Source: Thalassotalea sp. ND16A (GTDB lineage Bacteria > Pseudomonadota > Gammaproteobacteria > Enterobacterales > Alteromonadaceae). From it: DNA of 47,697 nucleotides. Position numbers and translations under genes: made by a program. The stretch spans positions 1 through 47,697 of the forward strand of contig NZ_JQDZ01000042.1 in NCBI RefSeq assembly GCF_000764205.1, written 5' to 3'. Below the pieces are notes generated by a model. That model was given only the letters and a program-made list of their open reading frames with translations. It searched no databases and was not told the origin of the DNA. The number at the start of each line of letters is the position of its first letter. Within the stretch, counting starts at the first letter, position 1. Below, piece after piece: positions 1 through 10,591 of the stretch.

Positions 1-128
1 GGTCAAGGGGTCAAGGGGTCAAGGAGTCAAGGGGTCAAGGGGTCAAGGAGTCAAGGAGTCAAGGGGTCAAGGGGTCAAGGGGTCAAGGGGTCAAGGAGTC
101 AAGGGGTCAAGGAGTCAAGGGGTCAAGG
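1..128. repeat. Tandem octamer array, 16 units
   Basis: Sixteen uninterrupted 8-bp units run from the window edge to position 128. Each is GGTCAAGG or AGTCAAGG, so only the first base varies; in order the variable base reads GGGAGGAAGGGGAGAG. The array may continue left of the window. It lies downstream of the leftward GNAT gene and has no coding logic of its own. Slippage-type growth is the simplest explanation. Confidence 0.95.
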
Positions 129-163
129 AAGGAATTAAGGGAAAAAGTAAGTGGTTTTAATTG

Positions 164-637
164 TTAATGAGATAAGTAAAAGCGTTTGAAATCTATTTCT
201 CTAATGGAGCATGTCATGCGTTGTCTTGGCATGCCAGCTTCCATAAAAACAGCACCGACAGGATTAAAATGGTGCTTGGCAAAATAGCCAACAGCATCCA
301 ATGAACTGTTAATATACACTGCTTTTAAATGATTCAGTCGGGCAATATTGATTAGGGTCTGGATAACTTCTTGACCAACAGGGGTATTGCGCTTTGAGAT
401 CACCACGCAAATGCGAGAGATCTCACCTTGATTGGTAATTCTGCCGGTAGCTATGGCTTCTTTGGTATCTTCATCTATGACTAATACGTGATAGGCTTGT
501 CTATCATGACAATCAAACTCAACCTCATAAGGAATTCGTCTTTCACAAACGAATACCTTTTCTCGAACAGATTTTAATTGTTGTTTCGCTTGTTTCCAGT
601 CAACTACATTTACTTGATACGACAAAATAATTCTCAA
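164..637 (-). CDS. GNAT-family N-acetyltransferase
   Basis: A 157-residue protein with the GNAT layout: an N-terminal VREKVFVCERRIP segment (about residues 24-36), a VEFDCHD strand-turn near residue 39, a central strand ending in TGRIT, and a C-terminal YFAKHHFNPVGAVFMEAGMP segment resembling the end of ElaA/YjgM-like acetyltransferases. The usual acetyl-CoA loop (Q/RxxGxG/A) is only weakly preserved, as RNTPVGQEV, so the cofactor site is somewhat degenerate. The substrate cannot be read from sequence. It ends the leftward run after roxA with a gap of about 20 bp and is probably co-transcribed with it. Family call is fairly secure; function is open. Confidence 0.8.
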   Translation of the reverse strand: MRIILSYQVNVVDWKQAKQQLKSVREKVFVCERRIPYEVEFDCHDRQAYHVLVIDEDTKEAIATGRITNQGEISRICVVISKRNTPVGQEVIQTLINIARLNHLKAVYINSSLDAVGYFAKHHFNPVGAVFMEAGMPRQRMTCSIREIDFKRFYLSH

Positions 638-659
638 CTCTTACAACAACCACTTGTCC

Positions 660-1808
660 CTACTCAAATGTCCAGAGTCCCTTATTTATAACAGTAGTTA
701 ACAGTTGCACGTTTTTCAAACAATACAGTGAACTTTTTAAGTTGTCAGAGGTCAAACCTGTCTTGGTTGCCAGCATTCTAGCAAACTCAAGCATGTCATC
801 ATCAATCGGGAAACTTTCTCCATTAATAAATAACATATTGTTTTCTGGTTGATTAATTAAAATGCATTTTAATCCCAATACCGGATTAAGTTCTTCACCT
901 TCGGCTAAAATTTCATTAATAAAATCTATGCTCATTGGTTCGGTCGGGATCAATAAATTTAAGGTGTGATGAACTGTGGTTAAATATTTACCCAGAAACT
1001 CTTGTATTACACTCGGACTTTGCAGCGCAGAGTTCATAACATTGGTAAGTAAATCTAGATCTGTTGCCGTCAATTGTTCCGGTGTCTTCGTCGCTTGACG
1101 TTGGCTATCATCAAACCTTTGTTCAAATAATTGCTGGTCGAGTTGATGATCGGCAAATGCTGAAATCAATTCCTGTGCACTTGGCGCTTGAAATCCAATG
1201 GAATAATTCAATGAGTTATCAATTGCTACACCATCATGAGGGTGGTTCGGTGGGATGTAGAGCAGATCACCCGGTTCAGTTATTTCATCAATAATCGGCG
1301 TAAAACTCGATACTTGCTTTAAGTCTTCGTGCGGAACGACTTCTTTTAAAGTGTCATCGGGTGCACCAACTTGCCAACGACGTTTCCCTTCGCCCTGTAT
1401 GATAAATACGTCGTACTGATCTAAATGCGGGCCAACACCACCACCAGGAACAGAGAAACTTACCATTACATCGTCTATGCGCCAATTGGGAATAAATCGA
1501 AACGGCTCGACTAGGGCGTCGATGCCATCAACCCAATGGTTCGCAGCTTGCACCAGTAACGTCCAGTTGTGTTCACCAAATTCACTGAAATCTTCAAAAG
1601 GACCATGTTTCACATCCCATTTTTGTTCCTTGTTGGCAACGATACGCGATTCAATAAAATCTTCCATCGCAAGGCCAGCAAGCTCATTTGCTTCAACAGG
1701 ATCGACAAAGTCGGTAAATGCCGCTTTGACTAATAATGGTTTTTTTTGCCAATAGCTGGCCAAAAAGGTTTCAGGGGTTAAATCATTCCAGTGAATTGCA
1801 TCGATCAT
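660..1808 (-). CDS. roxA: Ribosomal protein uL16 arginine 3-hydroxylase (JmjC/cupin oxygenase RoxA/YcfD)
   Basis: A 382-residue Fe(II)/2-oxoglutarate oxygenase of the YcfD type, which hydroxylates an arginine of ribosomal protein uL16. From the chosen start, the metal triad is visible as H128 and D130 in GPHLDQYDVF and H191 in PPNHPHDG, matching the spacing in E. coli RoxA. The N-terminus MIDAIHWNDLTPETFLASYW aligns with the family. A longer reading frame opens at 1874, but its 22 extra residues do not resemble the family, so the ATG at 1808 is preferred. The C-terminal half carries the winged-helix-like dimer region. It follows a small unknown gene and precedes the GNAT gene. Confidence 0.93.
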   Translation of the reverse strand: MIDAIHWNDLTPETFLASYWQKKPLLVKAAFTDFVDPVEANELAGLAMEDFIESRIVANKEQKWDVKHGPFEDFSEFGEHNWTLLVQAANHWVDGIDALVEPFRFIPNWRIDDVMVSFSVPGGGVGPHLDQYDVFIIQGEGKRRWQVGAPDDTLKEVVPHEDLKQVSSFTPIIDEITEPGDLLYIPPNHPHDGVAIDNSLNYSIGFQAPSAQELISAFADHQLDQQLFEQRFDDSQRQATKTPEQLTATDLDLLTNVMNSALQSPSVIQEFLGKYLTTVHHTLNLLIPTEPMSIDFINEILAEGEELNPVLGLKCILINQPENNMLFINGESFPIDDDMLEFARMLATKTGLTSDNLKSSLYCLKNVQLLTTVINKGLWTFE

Positions 1809-1915
1809 AAAAGTAAGTACGGGTAAGAAAATATGGGCACTATTGTAGTTGACTGCGTTAGTAGAAACTAGCACTGATTTTGATAACGCAGGTATGTCTA
1901 TTTCAGAAAAATCCC

Positions 1916-1982
1916 CAGGCAGAAGGGGTTATGCACTGCCTGCTTAACATTAAATGCCCGAATAGACTTTGTGTCTATTCGG
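1916..1982 (-). terminator. Two hairpins between the 73-aa gene and roxA
   Basis: A perfect 10-bp stem, CCGAATAGAC with loop TTTGT and GTCTATTCGG, spans 1958-1982. A second inverted repeat, CAGGCAG (1916-1922) with CTGCCTG (1936-1942), follows on the minus strand. Both lie just after the stop of the leftward 73-residue gene. Neither has a long T tract, so they may attenuate transcription or stabilise RNA rather than act as strong terminators. Confidence 0.5.
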
Positions 1983-2000
1983 CAGTTAATCGATATGCTG

Positions 2001-2222
2001 CTACTTGCGGCCAGTTAAATGTCGATAGTTTGGATCACTCCAACACTTTGGTAACTCTTCACCAGACAAGAACATCAAGTCATTTTTATTAAATTCTTCA
2101 GGGTCTTGTAACTCTTCACCTGCCTGGTATCTGCCAGTGATGGTAGAGTGAAATAAATTGGTTAAATCACATATATCACTTACATCCACCATATCGCCAT
2201 TGCCTCTATGTTTTAAAAACAT
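2001..2222 (-). CDS. Small hypothetical protein (73 aa)
   Basis: I do not recognise this protein. It is a 73-residue soluble, acidic protein (DMVDVSDICDL, EELQDPEEFNKNDL, LSGEELPKCW) with no signal peptide or membrane segment. A very strong ribosome binding site (GGAGG, read on the minus strand at about 2229-2233) sits 6-8 bases before the ATG at 2222, which argues that it is a real gene. It lies between the purB terminator and roxA, on the same strand as both, with hairpins after its stop. One cysteine is present in the C-terminal PKCWSDPNYRHL region. Confidence 0.65.
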   Translation of the reverse strand: MFLKHRGNGDMVDVSDICDLTNLFHSTITGRYQAGEELQDPEEFNKNDLMFLSGEELPKCWSDPNYRHLTGRK

Positions 2223-2266
2223 ACATACCTCCTATACCATTTTTATTAAGTATAGTAATAAACAGC

Positions 2267-2294
2267 AAAAAAGGCGCCGTGGCGCCTTTTAAAA
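2267..2294. terminator. Terminator after purB
   Basis: AAAAGGCGCC and GGCGCCTTTT form a GC-rich stem flanked by A and T runs, 23 bp beyond the purB stop. It is symmetric and could work in both directions. Confidence 0.85.
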
Positions 2295-2317
2295 TGGTGT
2301 TCTGCAGCTGATTAAGC

Positions 2318-3709
<1,392 letters not shown>

Positions 3710-3728
3710 TTAGTAATTAAAGGTTCTA

Positions 3729-3764
3729 ATACCAAGTTGACCAATTAATTAGTCAACTTGGTAT
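3729..3764. repeat. 36-bp palindrome of the ATACCAA family
   Basis: ATACCAAGTTGAC (3729-3741) and GTCAACTTGGTAT (3752-3764) are a perfect 13-bp inverted repeat around a 10-base AT-rich loop. It fills the gap between hflD and purB. Similar palindromes occur at 7008-7043 and 45086-45100, and the same ends border the larger elements at 32400 and 39672. Confidence 0.85.
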
Positions 3765-3774
3765 AGTAATTTGC

Positions 3775-4395
3775 TTAAATTTGTTTCAAAAATTCTTGGG
3801 CTGTAACCACAATCTTACGACGGTTAAATAAAATCGTTCGACGTTTACCGCCCATTTGTCGCCATAATACGGTAGCTCGCACGCCCGAAAGTAACAAGGA
3901 GCGTATCCGGTGCTGATTGCCTACTTGTTTTAAAATGTCTGGTTCGCCAGCGATTTGTATTTTAGCGGCTAATGGGCTGATGATGTCGGTATAAATACTG
4001 GCCATCGAATTCAGCATGTTTACGCTATCCAAATCATAATGATCGAGTTGACGTTTACATTGTTCAATCCTGGCCCCCAGTTCCGCTAATGTTTGCGACT
4101 TACTTTTTAAGCGTCTTTCTAAATTTAATAAACTGACAATGTAACGAGTAAGTTCAGGATCTTTTTTCGGATTGTTATCGCCAAGTTGTGCAACAATCAT
4201 TAACAAACCATCTTTTAAGTTGGCCAGATCATTACCATAAACATCCAGGGGATTGGCCGGATTTGTATTGGTAATGCTGCTCAGCATTAGTTTTAGCAAC
4301 TCGTCATCGCAGTGGTTTTTTCTGGCAATGCCCTGAACCATAAACGCTGCCTGACAAATTGCAGCAAAAGTTAGGGTTTGATCTTTTATGCTCAT
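3775..4395 (-). CDS. hflD: High-frequency lysogenization protein HflD homologue
   Basis: A 206-residue, mostly helical protein of the HflD (YcfC) family, a peripheral membrane protein that in E. coli modulates the phage lambda CII activator; its housekeeping role is unclear. The start MSIKDQTLTFAAICQAAFMVQGIAR is the family N-terminus. A longer frame opening at 4458 would overlap mnmA, so the ATG at 4395 is chosen. The gene lies 23 bp after mnmA and before purB, the same order as in E. coli, and is probably co-transcribed with mnmA. Confidence 0.93.
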   Translation of the reverse strand: MSIKDQTLTFAAICQAAFMVQGIARKNHCDDELLKLMLSSITNTNPANPLDVYGNDLANLKDGLLMIVAQLGDNNPKKDPELTRYIVSLLNLERRLKSKSQTLAELGARIEQCKRQLDHYDLDSVNMLNSMASIYTDIISPLAAKIQIAGEPDILKQVGNQHRIRSLLLSGVRATVLWRQMGGKRRTILFNRRKIVVTAQEFLKQI

Positions 4396-4418
4396 AGTTA
4401 TTACTTGTTCGCTTTTAC

Positions 4419-5555
4419 TTAACGGATCAGGGTGTCGATAATGCCACCACCTAAACAAACTTCATCTTGATAAAACACCACAGACTGTCCTGGTGTCACT
4501 GAACTTTGTTGCTCTAAAAACATAATTTGATAATTATCGTCATCGATACGGCTAATTTTACAGGCAACATCCTGTTGGCGGTAACGGGTTTTCACTGTAC
4601 ATTCAATGCTACTGCCAATGGCAAACTGCGAACGGTTAACCCAATGTAATTGTGAGGCAACTAAGCCTTTCGAAAACAGGCGAGGGTGCTTGTTGCCCTG
4701 ACCAACAATCAGCACATTGCGTTTCATGTCTTTATCAACGACGTACCAGGGCGCTTCACCCGCATCTTTCAAACCGCCAATATGCAAGCCTTTTCGCTGG
4801 CCCAGGGTGTGATACATCAATCCTTCGTGTTTGCCAACTTCAACACCTTCGGCAGTTTCAATAATGCCGGGTTGCGCCGGCAAATAACGGCCAAGAAAAT
4901 CTTTGAATTTACGTTCACCAATAAAACAAATGCCGGTGGAGTCTTTTTTATTATGAGTGATCAAACCTTCGCGCTCAGCAATGGCTCTTACTTGCGGTTT
5001 TTCAATGTTGCCGACAGGGAATAGGGTTTGGCCTACTTGCTTATGACTCAGGGTGTATAAAAAGTAGCTTTGATCTTTGTTAGCGTCTAAACCACGTAAC
5101 ATCGCAAACTTGCCATCATCATCTTCACGGCGCTGTACATAATGGCCGGTAGCAATATAATCGGCACCTAAATCTTCACAGGCAAATTCAAGAAAGGCTT
5201 TAAATTTGATTTCTTTATTACACATGATATCCGGGTTTGGGGTACGGCCGGCTTTGTATTCCTCTAAGAAATATTCAAACACATTGTCCCAGTATTCAGC
5301 GGCAAAGTTGATGGTGTGTAACTCAATTCCCAGTTTGTCACATACCGCTTGCGCATCTTTAAGATCATCTGCCGCAGCACAATATTCATCGTCATCGTCT
5401 TCTTCCCAGTTTTTCATGAAAAGACCTTCAACCTGATAGCCTTGCTCTAACAGCAAGTAAGCAGATACCGATGAATCTACGCCGCCAGACATGCCAACAA
5501 TGACTCTTTTATCTTGGTTCGCCGCGTTATTTGAAGTGTGGTGTACAGTACTCAA
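4419..5555 (-). CDS. mnmA: tRNA-specific 2-thiouridylase MnmA
   Basis: A 378-residue enzyme that 2-thiolates U34 of tRNA-Lys, -Glu and -Gln. The PP-loop GMSGGVDSS (residues 21-29) binds ATP, and the two catalytic cysteines are visible as C112 (MCNKEIKF) and C210 ([10 protein letters not shown]). It takes sulfur from the Tus relay, and tusDCB and tusE are encoded about 39 kb away in this same window. It has about 17 residues before the PP-loop. It sits between nudJ and hflD as in E. coli. The 112 bp between nudJ and mnmA show nothing notable. Confidence 0.98.
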   Translation of the reverse strand: MSTVHHTSNNAANQDKRVIVGMSGGVDSSVSAYLLLEQGYQVEGLFMKNWEEDDDDEYCAAADDLKDAQAVCDKLGIELHTINFAAEYWDNVFEYFLEEYKAGRTPNPDIMCNKEIKFKAFLEFACEDLGADYIATGHYVQRREDDDGKFAMLRGLDANKDQSYFLYTLSHKQVGQTLFPVGNIEKPQVRAIAEREGLITHNKKDSTGICFIGERKFKDFLGRYLPAQPGIIETAEGVEVGKHEGLMYHTLGQRKGLHIGGLKDAGEAPWYVVDKDMKRNVLIVGQGNKHPRLFSKGLVASQLHWVNRSQFAIGSSIECTVKTRYRQQDVACKISRIDDDNYQIMFLEQQSSVTPGQSVVFYQDEVCLGGGIIDTLIR

Positions 5556-5667
5556 GGACAGTAAATTCCCAGCAGGTGTAAAAATGGCGCAAATTGTAGC
5601 ATGATTTACTAACGGTGACAGTAAAATTATTGCTTAACTTCTTATAACTTATATGGGCTTTTTAACT

Positions 5668-6123
5668 TTAAGTAATATTCGAATTTAGTATGGATAACGG
5701 GTAGTTATTGCCGGCCAGGAAATCATTCAGACATTGCATCACCAAAGGGCTGCGAATTTGCTCCGCTTTTTTTAACAGTTCTTCTTTGGTTAACCATAAC
5801 GCTTGAATTATATCACTGTCATTTGGGCTGGTTGGTGCCAATGAATCGAGCTCGGTAACAAAACAAAACCTGAGGAAATACAGCTTTAATGGCTCACTAT
5901 AATGATAGTAAATACCGCTAATGTAATCTGGCATTACCGTTAACCCGGTTTCCTCAAAAACTTCACGTTGATAGGCACATATCAGGTTTTCACCGGCTTC
6001 GATGTGACCGGCCGGTTGGTTATAAACGGTTTTGCCATCGTCAATTTCTTCGACAATCAAAAATTTATCCTGATGGTAGATGATTCCGGCGACCGTAGTA
6101 TTTGGTTTAAATTGCTCGGTCAT
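5668..6123 (-). CDS. nudJ: NUDIX hydrolase, phosphatase NudJ type
   Basis: A 151-residue NUDIX protein. The box [23 protein letters not shown] (near residues 39-61) has the conserved G, E, REVFEE and G positions for Mg-dependent pyrophosphate cleavage. In E. coli the orthologue hydrolyses nucleoside tri/diphosphates and hydroxymethylpyrimidine pyrophosphate. The start codon overlaps the rluE stop by 4 bp, so the two are translationally coupled. Gene order rluE-nudJ-mnmA supports the symbol. Confidence 0.9.
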   Translation of the reverse strand: MTEQFKPNTTVAGIIYHQDKFLIVEEIDDGKTVYNQPAGHIEAGENLICAYQREVFEETGLTVMPDYISGIYYHYSEPLKLYFLRFCFVTELDSLAPTSPNDSDIIQALWLTKEELLKKAEQIRSPLVMQCLNDFLAGNNYPLSILNSNIT

Positions 6124-6815
6124 AATTGCTTCAACTCATTGCTTAACAGCCGATATTGGCCTGGTTGTAAGTCAGTTAATTGGTATTGGCCAACTGCGGC
6201 GCGAATTAGGCGCAAAGTAGGGTGGCCGACATGGGCCGTCATTCGTCTTACTTGTCTGTTTTTACCTTCGGATATGATTATCTCAAGCCAGGTGGTAGGG
6301 ATGTTTTTACGCTCTCTGATTGGTGGTACACGTGGCCACACATTGGGCTCGGCCATTACCTTGACTTTCGCTGGCTTGGTCATGCCATCTTTGAGTTCTA
6401 CCCCCCGATTTAACGCTGTTACCGCGGCTTCGCTCGGCTGGCCTTCAACTTGTACCCAATATACTTTACGTTTATTGTTTTTCGGATTGGCTAATTGGTG
6501 TTGCAGCATCCCATCGTTAGTTAATACCAATAATCCTTCAGAATCTTTGTCTAATCGGCCAGCCGCATAAACATCAGGTACATCAATGTAATCCTTTAAG
6601 GTTTTGCGCTGTTGATCGTCAGTAAACTGAGTGAGGACATCGAAAGGTTTATTAAATAGCAAGATCACTTGTACTGCTGGTTTTTGCTTAATGGAGTTAT
6701 CATTACCCCCTTGCTTGCTATTTTTTTTATGTTGCCAGGGCTTAGCTGCCGAGCGACTACGGACACTGGTGTTTCTGTGCTTGCTGGAACTTCTGGTGTT
6801 AGGCTTATTTGGCAA
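6120..6815 (-). CDS. rluE: 23S rRNA pseudouridine(2457) synthase RluE
   Basis: A 231-residue RsuA-family pseudouridine synthase. The catalytic aspartate lies in [17 protein letters not shown] (about residues 100-116). [15 protein letters not shown] and the C-terminal [20 protein letters not shown] are family motifs. There is no N-terminal S4 domain; instead there is a basic, low-complexity leader of about 48 residues rich in Ser, Lys and Arg ([19 protein letters not shown]) before ILLFNKP, as is common in RluE. It is first gene of the leftward rluE-nudJ-mnmA-hflD-purB run and is divergent from icd. Confidence 0.93.
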   Translation of the reverse strand: MPNKPNTRSSSKHRNTSVRSRSAAKPWQHKKNSKQGGNDNSIKQKPAVQVILLFNKPFDVLTQFTDDQQRKTLKDYIDVPDVYAAGRLDKDSEGLLVLTNDGMLQHQLANPKNNKRKVYWVQVEGQPSEAAVTALNRGVELKDGMTKPAKVKVMAEPNVWPRVPPIRERKNIPTTWLEIIISEGKNRQVRRMTAHVGHPTLRLIRAAVGQYQLTDLQPGQYRLLSNELKQL

Positions 6816-7007
6816 ATTAGACTCGTTTGTTATCCGTTAAAATTTAGTTATTTAAATCACTAATAGTAAGTATTCAACAGATGAATGGCAAAAGCCTGCC
6901 GTTCACCTGTATCCGACTATTTTAATCAATGTCATGCTGATATACTACAGCCCGTTTAGAATAAGTACTCCGTTAATTCTATTAGATTTAATGAGCAAAG
7001 GTAAGTA

Positions 7008-7043
7008 ATACCAAATTGAACAATTCACTGATCAAATTGGTAT
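7008..7043. repeat. 36-bp palindrome of the ATACCAA family
   Basis: ATACCAAATTGA (7008-7019) and TCAAATTGGTAT (7032-7043) form a perfect 12-bp inverted repeat with a 12-base loop. It lies in the 323-bp divergent region between rluE and icd (6816-7138). The rest of that region holds a possible -10 box TATACT at 6941-6946 without a convincing -35, and the leader hairpin at 7099-7118. Confidence 0.8.
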
Positions 7044-7093
7044 GAATTTACGCACTCAGCTAGGTAAATTTAATAAGTCTAGATTAACAATAA

Positions 7094-9367
<2,274 letters not shown>

Positions 9368-9400
9368 TTATTGTTAAGCAATAAATAAGTATAAAATAAC

Positions 9401-9431
9401 AGCCACATACAGCAATGTATGTGGCTTTTTT
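9401..9431 (+). terminator. Rho-independent terminator of icd
   Basis: AGCCACATAC and GTATGTGGCT form a 10-bp stem with a 6-base loop, followed by T6, 34 bp beyond the icd stop. Confidence 0.93.
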
Positions 9432-9472
9432 AGCTTCTAGCTTCTAGCTTTTAGCTTTTAGCTTCTAGCTTC
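9431..9472. repeat. Heptamer repeat at the edge of dispersed-repeat copy 1
   Basis: Six head-to-tail heptamers TAGCTTC/TAGCTTT run directly into the TAGCAACGAGC start of the dispersed repeat. The heptamer copies the terminal bases of that repeat (AGCTTCTAGC), so it looks like slippage at its end. Confidence 0.85.
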
Positions 9473-9554
9473 TAGCAACGAGCTACTGGCTGTGTATTTG
9501 ATGAATTCACCTTCGTGTAACAATATCAACTCTGCCCGTAGCCCGTAGCCAGTA
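9466..9554 (+). repeat. Dispersed ~92-bp hairpin repeat, copy 1 of 5
   Basis: This runs from AGCTTCTAGCAACGAGCTAC to CCGTAGCCCGTAGCCAGTA. The same sequence recurs at 27171-27261 (inverted), 30378-30469, 39049-39139 and 43495-43584 (inverted). The ends are inverted repeats of each other (GCTTCTAGCAACGAGCTAC against GCTTCTGGCTACGGGCTAC), with TGAATTCA near the centre. It lies in the 399-bp gap between icd and cspD. The rest of the gap (9555-9766) has a CGGCAGGCAGGGATTGCCTG segment also found beside copy 3 and an imperfect inverted repeat at about 9645-9704, and no gene. Confidence 0.9.
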
Positions 9555-9766
9555 TCCCGTTGCGATTATTATTTTGTATAGGAACATACTAATCCTGCGG
9601 CAGGCAGGGATTGCCTGTCGAGAGGATTTGTGGACGAGAGCGATAACAATGATTTATGTTGTCGTTAAGATTTAGACGGAAAGGACAGCATAAATTATTT
9701 TGTTATTTACTGTTGGCGCAAAAAAACATCGCGGTATTTCCAGCACCTAATTTGTCGTAGTTGCGG

Positions 9767-9979
9767 CTATTCGATCTCTTTGGGAGTTATGCTTGCTGCA
9801 TGATGCCCTTTGGGCCCTTGGTTAAGCTCATAATCAACAATCTGACCTGCCTTTAATGTACGATAACCGTCCATTTGAATGGTCGAGTAGTGAGCAAAAA
9901 TATCTTCACCACCTTCTTCTGGACAAATAAAACCAAAGCCTTTGGCGTTGTTAAACCATTTCACAGTGCCGTTTGCCAT
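9767..9979 (-). CDS. cspD: Cold-shock-like protein CspD
   Basis: A 70-residue single cold-shock domain. RNP1 is KGFGFI (residues 13-18) and RNP2 is DIFAHY (26-31). The NNAKGFGFICPEEGGEDIFAHYS core and MDGYRTLKAGQIV are diagnostic of CspD rather than CspA. In E. coli CspD binds single-stranded DNA and inhibits replication in stationary phase. It is divergent from clpS, the usual arrangement; the 238-bp intergenic region is very AT-rich and should hold both promoters. Confidence 0.95.
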   Translation of the reverse strand: MANGTVKWFNNAKGFGFICPEEGGEDIFAHYSTIQMDGYRTLKAGQIVDYELNQGPKGHHAASITPKEIE

Positions 9980-10217
9980 ATGTCATACTTCCTTCTCTAT
10001 GATTCGGTATTTTGTTATATTTATGTACTCAACCATATTTACACCAATTTGATTAAGTTTTTATTTTTTCAAAATAGTATATTTTTTGTGTCAAAAATTA
10101 GTCACTTATAAAAATTTAGATAATTACAGCAAATAGTCAAGGTAAATCGTTGGTTTTTTTTACATTTTTTTACGAAAAGAGTTCTGCAGAACGTCAAGTT
10201 AAGGCTATTATTTAAGT

Positions 10218-10538
10218 ATGGGCAAGATAAACGAAGAGATTGAAGGCGGCCAAACGACGCTGGAAGAGGTAAAGGATAAAGTTCAGCGTCCATCCATGTA
10301 CCGGGTCATTTTATTAAATGATGATTACACCCCAATGGACTTTGTGGTTGACGTGTTAAGCCGATTTTTTCAAATGAATACTGACCAAGCGACACAAATT
10401 ATGCTAACAATACATTATAAGGGTAAAGCAAGTTGCGGAATTTTCAGTGCAGGAATAGCCGAAACTAAAGTCGCTATGGTTAGCCATTATGCGAAAGAGC
10501 ACGAGCATCCCTTAATGTGTACCATGGAAAAGGTATAA
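10218..10538 (+). CDS. clpS: ATP-dependent Clp protease adaptor ClpS
   Basis: A 106-residue N-recognin adaptor that delivers proteins with N-terminal Leu, Phe, Trp or Tyr to ClpAP. The N-degron pocket motif [16 protein letters not shown] (near residues 32-47) and the [20 protein letters not shown] and HEHPLMC segments are conserved. It has the flexible acidic N-terminal tail. It is followed 53 bp later by clpA, and the bpt and aat transferases that make the degrons are encoded at 27.8-29.2 kb. Confidence 0.97.
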   Translation: MGKINEEIEGGQTTLEEVKDKVQRPSMYRVILLNDDYTPMDFVVDVLSRFFQMNTDQATQIMLTIHYKGKASCGIFSAGIAETKVAMVSHYAKEHEHPLMCTMEKV

Positions 10539-10591
10539 AACAGGTATAGAAAAAGTAGTGATAAGTAATTTAAATTTTCAGGAGTGTGCCT

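Noticed and set aside
1880-2092. 70-residue plus-strand frame opposite the small unknown gene
   Set aside because: It overlaps the better supported minus-strand 73-residue gene with a strong ribosome binding site and runs through terminator-like hairpins.
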